DNA of 10,359 nt from Funneliformis mosseae. Its lineage: Eukaryota > Glomeromycota > Glomeromycetes > Glomerales > Glomeraceae. The notes beneath the pieces are model-generated. The model saw only the letters and a program-made list of their open reading frames with translations. It did not search any database and was not told where the DNA came from. The translations under genes were made by a program, and so were the position numbers. Shown piece after piece: positions 1-8,567 of this stretch (positions within the stretch are counted from its first letter, which is position 1; every line of letters starts with the position of its first letter). The stretch lies in contig CAJVPP010003979.1 of NCBI GenBank assembly GCA_910592005.1, positions 1 through 10,359 on the forward strand, given 5' to 3'.

Positions 1-1016
1 TTTGGTGAATAATTTTCATCAGAAATCATAGGAAGTTCAAGTGTAACTAAATTTGGTAATAAATTTAATACGGATAATAATAGTTGATTGGACGAATTTG
101 AAATATCTTCATCTTCTATCCTGAGAAAAGTTATAGATGTTGAATGCATTTTTAGGGCGTCGAGAAATGATTTGGTTGCATCGGCCTTCCAAAAGACGTT
201 AGTTGATAAAGATTTTAATTGACCTTGAGATTGAATGAAATCAATTAAATCTCCAGTTAATACGGAATGATCTTTTTGTGTGTTGATTAAGATTTGTAAA
301 TGTTGAATATTATTTTTTGATAGAGCATTTTGAAGCCCTTGGAAATTATACGTAATAATCGGAATTAAATTCATGCTGTTTTTATTGAATAGTCCTAATG
401 ATAACTTGTTGACGTCAACCAAACTTTGTTTGTAATTTTTAATCGCACAGATATCAAGCAAGGACCTTGGTCCACTTAATAAATCATTATAGTAAATATT
501 AAGAGAACCGTATTGACCTCCTTTGTTGAAAAGGAGATTTCCAATGTGATGGTTAATCTTATTAACTTTTTTTCTAATGATTCTTCTCTTTGTTGATGAA
601 TCATAGATTTGATCGTTCTTTCCTTTTTTACCGGCCAAATGCTCTGTAGCCCAAAGTCTCATCGCTCTTTGTAATGGGTTTAATTCAAAGTCTTTAATGA
701 AAGTGTGATATTTAAAGTACACTTTTGATGTATGGAATTTGTCCACTTGAATCGAATATTCATTCTCCAACCATTTTTTGTCAATTTGGTGAAGGCAACG
801 AATAAGTGTACTAAATAATTGAACCAATCTTTTATCGTCACTGATGAATTTAAATGGGTTCTTCCAAAGAATTGGAATAAAGGTTCGACAAAATGATCTA
901 TTTACGCGGATGCATGAATATAACGTTTTTATATCATTTTCAATGAAATTAATAACTTCATTGCACTCGTAATTGTTGACTAAGAATATAATAATGCTAG
1001 CTTTATTATCTAACAT
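1..1016 (-). CDS. F-box-like protein with LRR-like C-terminal part (5' partial gene, runs off left edge)
   Basis: Reading the minus strand from the ATG at 1016-1014 gives 338 codons without a stop, open at the window edge. An in-frame TAA at 1043-1041 lies just upstream and no other Met lies between, so the start is well fixed. Residues about 18-54 look like the second half of an F-box: SCIRVNRSFC followed by IPILWKNP, the usual 'VNR.WC...P.LW..P' pattern of fungal F-box proteins. From about residue 235 the chain has leucine-rich, LRR-like stretches (LQHLQILIN, ITFLRIED, LVTLELPMISD). By family knowledge such proteins act as substrate adaptors of SCF ubiquitin ligases, binding Skp1 through the F-box and a target through the repeats. 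The first ~15 residues are hydrophobic and unlike a canonical F-box start, so Skp1 binding is uncertain. Large lineage-specific expansions of this type are known in Glomeromycotina. Composition is clearly richer in G+C than the flank. The substrate is unknown and the C-terminus lies outside the window. Confidence 0.85.
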   Translation of the reverse strand, partial: MLDNKASIIIFLVNNYECNEVINFIENDIKTLYSCIRVNRSFCRTFIPILWKNPFKFISDDKRLVQLFSTLIRCLHQIDKKWLENEYSIQVDKFHTSKVYFKYHTFIKDFELNPLQRAMRLWATEHLAGKKGKNDQIYDSSTKRRIIRKKVNKINHHIGNLLFNKGGQYGSLNIYYNDLLSGPRSLLDICAIKNYKQSLVDVNKLSLGLFNKNSMNLIPIITYNFQGLQNALSKNNIQHLQILINTQKDHSVLTGDLIDFIQSQGQLKSLSTNVFWKADATKSFLDALKMHSTSITFLRIEDEDISNSSNQLLLSVLNLLPNLVTLELPMISDENYSP

Positions 1017-2030
1017 AATGAGAAAATTTAAATGGTGAGTTTATTTTGAGAAAATGCGTTTATGTAAAAATGATTTCTTTTGTCTGCCTATTTTAGAAAT
1101 ACACCGTAACATAAGCTGTAAATGTTTTGTAGATCTTTAATACAAGAAAGTTGGGGGCTTATTTTTTGATCATTTGACCATGTGAATTATTTATCATAAA
1201 CAAGTATAAACAAACTTAACCATGATTTTAGTTGATAAGGATTTTTTTTTAGGTGAAATAATTCATCTTATTGTAGTACAATATGAATTCATCACATGTG
1301 AATTTAGAAAACCTTAAGAAATAGCATACATACATCAATAACATTTGCCTCCTTTACACCATTAACAGTATTGAATTTAGAAATATATTATTTTCAAGTT
1401 TATATGTCCAAATTTATCTCGCTTCTTGGAATTCTTTTTCTAATAATAAATATATTTATAAACTGCATTATTTTTTTGGAAGCAAATGATGATATTATAA
1501 CACTCGTTCGGAGTTCTATATCAAATAACAAACTCAGCCATAAAATGTCTGTCAACAAATTTTGCCACGCCACATAATAATAAACTTCGCCATACTTCGA
1601 TAAACAAACAAAAATAAAGTTTGTCACATCAATAAACTCTGCCACATCATATTATTAAAATTTATCGTATAAATAACATTTTGGATGAAATAAAAATTGC
1701 AAAGCACCTTCTAATTAATATTGGTCACCAAACATGTCCGACAACTGTCTTAATTAGTAGATTTTATTAGTTTTTAACACCACAATTCAATCTATTTTTT
1801 GTATTAATGTAAACGAAACACATCCTTTTTAAATTTTTAGTTTATTTTTCCATTTCATATAATAACCGGCAAAACAGAATAAAAAACATTTTAAATAATT
1901 TTTTTTTTCCATAATTTTTATAAACGTTAACAGGAATGTGTTGATCGAAGTGTATTAGATATAAAAATAGCGATTAGTTTTAGTTTGTCAGTGAAAATAA
2001 TAAAACAGAATTAGCAAATCCATTAGTAAA
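1017..2030. other. Upstream/intergenic A+T-rich DNA beside the F-box gene
   Basis: This stretch lies upstream of the minus-strand F-box gene and should hold its 5' UTR and promoter, but I see no clear TATA or initiator element to single out from the A+T background. A short plus-strand reading frame at 1371-1577 (68 codons, or 57 from the second ATG at 1404) overlaps an antisense frame of similar length, and I do not call either one a gene. A cluster of degenerate repeats at 1531-1650 is listed separately. Long T-runs occur around 1900-1915. Confidence 0.5.
1531..1650. repeat. Cluster of degenerate short repeats (AAACTYTGCCACATMA-like)
   Basis: Five related units recur in 120 bases, each an A-rich lead followed by a GCCA-type core: AACTCAGCCA (1531), TTTGCCACGCCACAT (1561), AAACTTCGCCAT (1582), AAGTTTGTCACATC (about 1617) and AAACTCTGCCACATC (1634). 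Core spacings are 27, 25, 34 and 18 bases, so this is an irregular cluster rather than a clean tandem array. It stands out because it is more C-rich than its surroundings. It could be a decayed minisatellite or a cluster of protein-binding sites upstream of the F-box gene. Function is unknown. Confidence 0.5.
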
Positions 2031-2072
2031 TAATGATAAAAATAATGAAGAAATTTGGTAGGAAGAGAGTAG

Positions 2073-2237
2073 ATGAATGAGAGTCAGCAACAAAGACAAT
2101 CACAACAAATTAATTATACAAGAGATGAAAACGACGAAACTGATACTCCTCACAAAGTCGTTGCTCCTGTCAAATTAAATGTTGTTATAAAACACACAAT
2201 GTCCTCTTATATAACTGATTGGAACTTGAGAAATTAA
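2073..2237 (+). CDS. Short hydrophilic reading frame, hypothetical (possible gene or element remnant)
   Basis: An ATG at 2073 opens 54 codons ending in TAA at 2235-2237. The N-terminus is Gln-rich (NESQQQRQSQQ), then acidic (RDENDETD), then a stretch with ordinary mixed composition (VKLNVVIKHTMSSY). Codon content (GTC, GCT, CCT, CTC) and G+C are markedly above the flanking A+T-rich DNA, which is the main reason to suspect coding history. I recognise no family. Upstream, an ATG at 2034 leads into a 15-codon frame. This could be a first exon whose remainder has decayed, or a fragment of an ORF1-type protein. There is no support for expression. Confidence 0.3.
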   Translation: MNESQQQRQSQQINYTRDENDETDTPHKVVAPVKLNVVIKHTMSSYITDWNLRN

Positions 2238-2459
2238 ATAATGAAATTTTAAGAAATAAAGAATAAAAAAAATTATATTCATTAGGATTCCTCTTCATTT
2301 ACCTAATAATAAAAAAGTACGATTAAAAAGCTGATCATTTTGTAGATCAATTATATTTTCATTATATTTCAAGATATTTCTTTTTAAAAAATCTTTAATA
2401 TTGTGAAAATAAAATTTTATACAATCTTAGAATAATACTAGATCAAATTGCAACCAATT

Positions 2460-2603
2460 ATGGATTTTGTTTACATTTTTTCAGCCTCTATAGCTTCTAC
2501 AGATTTATTTATGCTTTCTTAAGAGATTTCTTATCTCAGCACTATTTTCAATGAAAAAGATTTCACTCAAAAAGAAAAGGCTAAACTATGCAAAATACTT
2601 TAA
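2460..2603 (+). pseudogene. Possible decayed coding fragment with one internal stop
   Basis: A frame beginning at the ATG at 2460 runs 20 codons to a TAA at 2520-2522 and continues in the same frame for 26 more codons to TAA at 2601-2603. The second part, with segments such as ISYLSTIFNEKDF and QKEKAKLCKIL, has the look of an amphipathic, charged protein segment, and base composition is less A+T-rich than the DNA on either side. No family is recognised. It may belong with the island at 2073-2237 as remains of one gene, but nothing links them directly. Confidence 0.25.
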
Positions 2604-3543
2604 ATTCTCAAAGTAATTTTATAGTTTAATAATTTTATTTTGATACAATTAGATATAATATTAACAAGATATTTTTTATTTAATATTAATATAATTATCA
2701 AAATCTTTAATTTAATTCTAAAAACTTTTTTGTTAATTATTAATAAATTTTAAAGTATTTATTATTTATTATTTCCATTAAAAATAATTCTATGTAAATT
2801 AAATTTTATAAATATAATTAATTTATTTTATTTATAATAGTAAATATACAGTATGTAATCAATGAAATTATTTCAATTCAGAAGGTGTCGAATTAGTTCT
2901 AAAATTTTTAGATAGTTTGAATGTTTTTACGATATGTAAAAAATTTATACATTTTAGCCAAATTTATTTGATAATAGTTAAATAAAAGTATTAATTTTTA
3001 CAGTTTTAAAGCTATTATTTTATTCATCAATTATAATATCTTATATATATATATATTAAATATCAATTTACAATTTCTTAATAACATTATTGATGATTAT
3101 CTTTTAGTATCTATTAATATCTAATACAAATTAACATCTGACGTACAACATATATATTTAATATAAAATAAATTTTTAAATTATAATTGATATAATATAA
3201 TGATATAATTTAACGTAATTATATATTTATTATAATTACTTTTAATTATAATATAATATTTTACTATTAGTTTTTAATTTGTAAAGAAGTATAATCTTAT
3301 AATCATTTTAAAGTTTCTTTATATGATTGATCTTTTATTATTCATAATTAATATAAAATATTAAGTGAATTATCACTCTATTAATATTAATCATAATTAC
3401 ATCTCATGATTACTGAAAATTTTTTATTATTATATAAATTTGTTTTCTTAATAAAATATAATTTTTCAGTTTTTATTATCTTCATTATCAATATTTTAAA
3501 TGAATATTTAATTTGTAATAAATAAAGATAATTTTTATAATTA

Positions 3544-3713
3544 CAGTTAACCCTTTCTAAATACACCCTTTCTAAATGTACACGCTCTCATTTAGTTTCA
3601 AGTATATAGAATTTATATAGACATTTTCTCTTTAAATGCACATTCTCTTTAAATGCATATTTTTAAAATTTTCACTATAGTTTTGAAAGGATACATTAAG
3701 AAAAGGTTGACTG
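3544..3713. mobile_element. 170-bp MITE, Tc1/mariner-pogo type, with TA target duplication
   Basis: The left end reads CAGTTAACCCTTTCTAAAT. The right end, read on the other strand, is CAGTCAACCTTTTCTTAAT. Over the first 33 bases the two ends match at 26 positions, and five of the seven mismatches are transitions. A TA dinucleotide lies directly outside each end (3542-3543 and 3714-3715), the target duplication expected for IS630/Tc1/mariner transposons. Ends beginning CAGT with repeated CTCT.TAAATG.ACA-like units resemble pogo/Tigger-type termini. There is no coding capacity, so it would have depended on a transposase encoded elsewhere. Subterminal repeats inside it (CCCTTTCTAAAT at 3551 and 3566; CATT(TT)CTCTTTAAATGCA at 3622 and 3641) may be transposase-binding sites. 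It is slightly richer in C and G than the DNA it sits in. Confidence 0.78.
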
Positions 3714-4048
3714 TACTTTTAAATTTTAATTGAGTTATAACTTAATTATACTATTAGATAATTTAATTTTATTACAAATTATAACTCAATTTTATCATAT
3801 CTCATATTATAATTTTAATATAATTTTTTCATTTATAATTATATTAAATAAAATTTTTATTATTAATTTAATTTCTAATATAATATTCAATTAAAATTTT
3901 TATCAATTATTATTATATTATTAATAAAATATTTTATGCCAACTTTTCTACATTATAAACATTTCTTTTATAATATAAATAAAACTGAATAAAAACTTAT
4001 TTAAAGATAAATTTATCAATTATATTATTTATTCAAATAAACTTTATG

Positions 4049-4330
4049 ATTTTTAAAATTATTTGTTAATATGTAATTTATAAATTAAATATATTTTTAT
4101 ATAGAAATTATATAAGTATTAATAAAGAAAAGTAATTAAATATTTTTTAATATTTTTTTACTAATTATTATATATAATTAAAATATTAAAATTTTCAATT
4201 TTATAATTTTTAAAATTATTTGCTAATATGAAATTTAAATTAAACTTATTATATATTAGAATTATAAAAATATTAATAAAGAAATTAATTAAATATATTT
4301 TTATTTTTGCTATTATATACTTCTTACAAA
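4049..4330. repeat. Diverged tandem duplication, period about 154-157 bp
   Basis: Unit one begins at 4049 (ATTTTTAAAATTATTTGTTA) and unit two at 4206 (the same except GCTA for GTTA). Later landmarks keep register: AATAAAGAAA is at 4121 and again at 4275, followed in both by a TAATTAAATAT-like run. The drift of the period from 157 to 154 shows small indels since duplication. There is no coding content. It is most likely a decayed repeat or local duplication within the A+T-rich block. Confidence 0.55.
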
Positions 4331-4672
4331 AGTTTAGAACTACCCTCTAATTTACGAAATAATCTGAATTTAATACATATTTACTATACATATATTACTA
4401 AAAAAAAATTATAATTATATTATATAAATAATCAATAAATAAATATTTTTTATCTTATTTTTTAAAAAATAGTTAAAAAAAAGAACTATAACTCCTAAAT
4501 ATAAAAAATTATCATTCTTTATAAACATAGTAATTTAAAAAGGATTATTGTTAAAAATTAAATTATGATAAAATTACCAACTATAATATTATAATAAAAT
4601 ACTATAAAATTAGTATCATTGATATTATTTCTTGTAATATAATGTAAGGCAAAAATAATTAGAATTATAATA

Positions 4673-5545
4673 AATACAATAACTTAATAACCTATAATTA
4701 AAATTGCTTTAAATTTTTCAATTTATTATTAAATATATAAGTATTATATATATATAATTTTAGCATTTTATCTTATTTTCATATGTTATAATTATCTTTT
4801 TAATTAAATGAAAATATAATTAAAAAATTTTAATATATACTGTATATTTTATATAATTATTTATTTTGTAAATATTTTACTATTCAATGGTTCAATTTAA
4901 ACAAAATTTTTTATATTATAAAATTTGATTAAAACTATGAAATATATAAAAATTACATAAATAGAATTATTAAATACTAAAAAAATTATATTTAATATTT
5001 TAAATTAATTTTATTTTTTATTTATTTTTTAAAAATAATTATAGAAAGATTGATAAAATGCTAAACTTTTTATTTATAATATCTATATACTTATTAATAT
5101 AATTGCAAAATTTAAAGTAATTTTAATCATTAATTATTAAGTTATTGCATTTTTTATTATTTTAATTACTTTTTTTTTCATTATAAACCAATTTGTTTTT
5201 TTTTATTTTTTTGTTTTTGTATATATTTTAACATTCAATAGTTCAATTTAAATAAACTTTTTTTTTATTTTTTGAGTTTAATTAGAACTATAAAAATTAT
5301 AAAATAAAAAAATAATTTACATAAATAAGATTATTAGATGTTGAGAAAATTGTATTTAAAATTTTAACATTATTTATTTTATTTTATTTTTTTATTTTAA
5401 TTGAAAAAATAATTGCAGCATAAGTAAATAATATAAAAAGCTAAATTTTTATGTATAATGCTTATATATTTAATAATAATATCTTAAGATTTGAAGTAAT
5501 TTTAATCATAGGTTAATAGATTATTGCATTTTTTGCAATTCTGAT
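4673..5545. repeat. Three-copy A+T-rich repeat: one inverted copy and two direct copies
   Basis: Copy A (about 4865-5165) and copy B (about 5215-5545) are direct repeats. ATTCAATGGTTCAATTTAAA at 4882 matches ATTCAATAGTTCAATTTAAA at 5233, and AAGTAATTTTAATCAT at 5115 matches the same string at 5494. A TTATTGCATTTTTT motif follows both (5142 and 5521). The offset grows from 351 to 379 bases because of indels. A third copy of the about 100-base core lies at 4673-4773 on the opposite strand: CAATAACTTAATAA there pairs with the A-copy complement, as do CTTTAAATTTT and AGCATTTTATC. Copies C and A form an imperfect inverted repeat with under 300 bases between their cores. This may be a nested or rearranged non-autonomous element. 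No coding capacity is seen. Confidence 0.6.
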
Positions 5546-5711
5546 TATTTTATCTTATACTGTAAATATCTAAAAATTTACAAATGTAATAAACATCATA
5601 TTAAAGTAATTATTACTTAAAATTAACATAAATTAATAGTAAATATATATATAAGAATAACTAAGAAACATTATTATAACTGCTATTACAAAAAATATTT
5701 TTTTTAAATAG

Positions 5712-8335
5712 GTTTCTGTAGATCAAAAAACTTCTAAACTAAAAGATCTGTTCACATACTATAATCACATGAAACTTATTAATAAAATTATTCTCAAGTT
5801 TAGAGCTGCAAGATTGAACTCAAAAATATGGCCTATTGGAGATAAATGAACAGCTGATCTAAATATTATCAAAACAATTACACATTTAGCAAAATTTTTA
5901 TTATTTCTCCTTTCTGATACCTTGACTGAATACAATGTCAAGAATGCTAGAAAATCTTTATTAACAATGTATCACAATCTCAAAGTACTATTCAGAATTG
6001 AAGAAACTAATATTTAAATCAGAAAATTAAGTATTTTATTAACTAACGTTACTTTCAATACAAATCTAATCTAGGAAAAATGATCCAATCAGCTTTAAGG
6101 AGATTTAAAAAAACAATTGTATTAAATAGATTAATGGTCAGGAATATAGATAGTCAACTCATCTTAATTAATGATCCTGATTTAATTAAACAGCATATTA
6201 ATAAGCATTTCCAAAACTATACTTTTCCTGACATATCTGCTTCCCTCCTCTTTAGAAGATGGATAGCTCAATATCAACTAAAAGACTATGTAAATAAAAG
6301 ATGGTTTGACAATATTATGCAATCCTCACCTTAGAAAAATGGTCCTCAGTTATATTACAACTTCCTAATGACAAAGCTGCTATTCTAACAAGAATTCATA
6401 ATAAAATGATAAAATATTTAGACTCTAACACACAACGCTTCCTCTGAAAATTAATCAAAATTTATTTTGAACTTGGTGATATTTCATCTGAATGGAAAAT
6501 TGCACAAGTTTATTCAATTTCTAAACCTATAAATTGAAATTGTGATATCACAAAAACCTATCCTATTACTTTATTAGAGACTACTAGAAAAGCTTTTATC
6601 AAAATAATTACTAATCATTTTTTAAAGCTTCTCACTAAACACAATATATTAAAAGGTAATAATTATGCTGATCTTCCTGGTGACTTGACAGAAGATCCTA
6701 TAAAAATAATGAATCTGATCATCGAAGATGTGATAAAAAATAAAAAGACTTATAGATTCTACTACAAGACTTATCTAAAGCTTACGATCTAGTAGATCTT
6801 AATATTTTAAAATTTACTTTTAAACAAATCAAAATTCCAGAAAACTGTATTTCATGTTTGATAAATTTATTTACAAACAGAAAAAATACAGTTTTTACAA
6901 AAGATAGCCTCTCAGACCTTTATGATATGAAAATTGGAATTGACCAAAGGGAAGTCATATCTCCATTATTATGGTGTATATATTTTAACCTGCTTCTATG
7001 TAAGATAGATAATCTAAAAAAAGATTATATTATAGAACATTCTTGGATCTCTGATGTCAAATACATGACTTTTTCCTCATTGTCTAAACAAATTTTAGCC
7101 TTAGGATATATAAACGACTCAAATTAGCTGACATACTTAAAGAAAGAATTGGAAAATATATTAGAAGTGGCTGATGAATTTTACATTATAATCAAAACTA
7201 ATATCAATAAATCTAAATCACAGTTACTAACAAATACAGTCATAATCTTACAACCAATACATATTAAATTCAGATCTAGCATGATACATATCAAACCTGA
7301 ACTTGGATATATAAGATTTTTAGAAGTCTGGATTAACATATTCAATTTAAAATATTTTGTCAAGAAACAGATTAAAGATACTATTATTAAATTTATCACT
7401 ATCCTCAAAGCTAAACCCGTTACTGACAAATAACTTTGCTACATTCTTAATATGGTATTTTTTCCATTACTAGAATATAGATTACAGACTACACCATTAT
7501 CTTTTAATGAATGTAATTAAATCTCTACTTTAATAAAATGAATTGTATACATAATTTATCGATGACCATAACCTTCCTGACTACCTATTCAAAGGAAGTG
7601 TATTTCATAATTTAAATGACCTTTAGACATAACAATTAAAATCATACTCTACAGTACTCCTTTATCAATTCAACTCAAAATCCACATATAAATGCATTTC
7701 ATTAATCTGACTGTTTCAACTACAATCTCAACATTCTTTATATATATCTCCTCTTCAACACTGAGCTCAACCTTTTAATACTAAATCTTATAGAAATATT
7801 ATCAGAACTACATTAAGTCTACTAAATCATGGAAAGATTGGCATCTCCTTTGATACAAATCAATTTCTACTTAATAAAATTAGAGGCAGATATTTACCTC
7901 TCTCACTTGTACTTACTACTGAGGAACTAAAGAAATATAACAATTTTTTACACAAATATTCTTTACTATTCATTGACCAATTTTTAGATATCACTGATTC
8001 ATATTTTTTAGACTGGAGAGATATATTCCAAAGAAGTATACAATCATATAGCCTCACCATATATCCCTAAAGTTTATAATACAGTAGAAAAATGGATCTT
8101 TGATAGTTTAGATAGTAGATTAGTTAAAAAATTTTTTAGATTAGATAATACTAACAATAGTTATATAGATACTCTAATATAGAAATTAATTTAGCTCACA
8201 AGAAAAAAGAATTCGTAACTATTTACCACCCTGTTTCAGATATAACTATCATTGAAATAATCATTAGAAAAATGAAAAATCAAAATAATATTTTAGTTCA
8301 ACATTTTTTAAAGCTAATTCACAAAAGATAAATTT
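5712..8335 (+). pseudogene. Non-LTR-type reverse transcriptase, degraded (LINE-like ORF2 remnant)
   Basis: Similarity to the Glomeromycotina multicopy reverse transcriptase can be followed through several frames: an N-terminal helical region (5712-6020, frame 3), 6080-6327 (frame 2), 6328-6758 (frame 1), then 6759-7433 and beyond (frame 3). Recognisable parts are the KA..L.RIHNKMIKYL segment (pre-palm, about 6380-6420), WKIAQVYSISKP, YPITLLET, motif A QDLSKAYD (6765-6788), GIDQREVISPLLW (motif B region, 6936-6974), a YIND box (7107-7118) where YxDD or FxDD is expected, and FLEVWIN (about 7320) where the family has FLGxW. Stops interrupt it at 5847, 6445, 6535, 7125, 7431 and later. The C-terminal part can still be traced at 7880-8330 (LLFIDQFLD, DWRDIFQRS). 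No endonuclease domain is visible upstream, so the copy is 5'-truncated or the domain has decayed. It would have copied its own RNA into DNA; it cannot now, given the breaks and the lost active-site Asp. No target duplication or poly(A) tail could be identified. Confidence 0.85.
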
Positions 8336-8567
8336 ATTTAACGTTTAACTAATTAAACAAAAACTCTCTCCTATCGATCACTTTTCGAAAATAAAGTCTA
8401 AGAAAATAAAAAAGTTTACCTTCAAAGTCCTATTATATTTTTGACTCTATTAGTTAGTCTTATAGTTCTACAACAGCTCAAATACACTTTCACAACCAGG
8501 GAAGAGTTTATTTTAGAAGTTACTTTTATTCACTATAGTTAGAAAAAACTAAAACAAACAAGCGTTA
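8336..8567. other. Spacer between reverse-transcriptase remnant and ORF1-like remnant
   Basis: This 232-base stretch has dense stops in all frames, but composition is less A+T-rich than the block at 2604-5711. It probably combines the 3' end of the reverse-transcriptase element with the 5' leader of the following ORF1-like gene, judging from position alone. No repeat ends, poly(A) tract or inverted repeat mark a boundary. Confidence 0.4.

Larger units (their letters stand above)
2604..5711. other. About 3.1 kb of very A+T-rich DNA without genes
   Basis: No reading frame of note exists on either strand and stops are dense in all frames. Composition by eye is close to nine A or T in ten, poorer in G+C than the rest of the window. 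It contains short AT microsatellites (about 3041-3057 and 4744-4758). Three structured parts are annotated separately: an inverted-repeat element at 3544-3713, a tandem duplication at 4049-4330, and a direct/inverted repeat set at 4673-5545. The rest is probably decayed transposon sequence, by analogy with other A+T-biased fungal repeats. I see no origin, centromere or RNA gene that could be defended. Confidence 0.8.

Noticed and set aside
1183..1264. Nine-base inverted repeat GAATTATTT / AAATAATTC
   Set aside because: Too short and too A+T-rich to be distinguished from chance over this distance.
1400..1645. Minus-strand open frame of 81 codons
   Set aside because: It lies over a degenerate repeat cluster, overlaps another frame antisense, and shows no protein family pattern; likely chance.
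3041..3057. (TA)n microsatellite
   Set aside because: Very short and expected by chance in DNA of this composition.
5847..6537. Several TGA codons at positions where Trp is expected, hinting at a mitochondrial genetic code
   Set aside because: TAG, TAA and several frameshifts also interrupt the same gene, and the reverse transcriptase is of nuclear non-LTR type rather than a group II intron type. Decay of TGG to TGA explains the pattern.
7181..7429. Minus-strand frame antisense to the reverse transcriptase
   Set aside because: Shadow of the plus-strand coding trace, which carries the recognisable motifs.
7860..8060. Minus-strand frame of 66 codons
   Set aside because: The plus strand here still encodes the C-terminal part of the reverse-transcriptase family, so this frame is a shadow.
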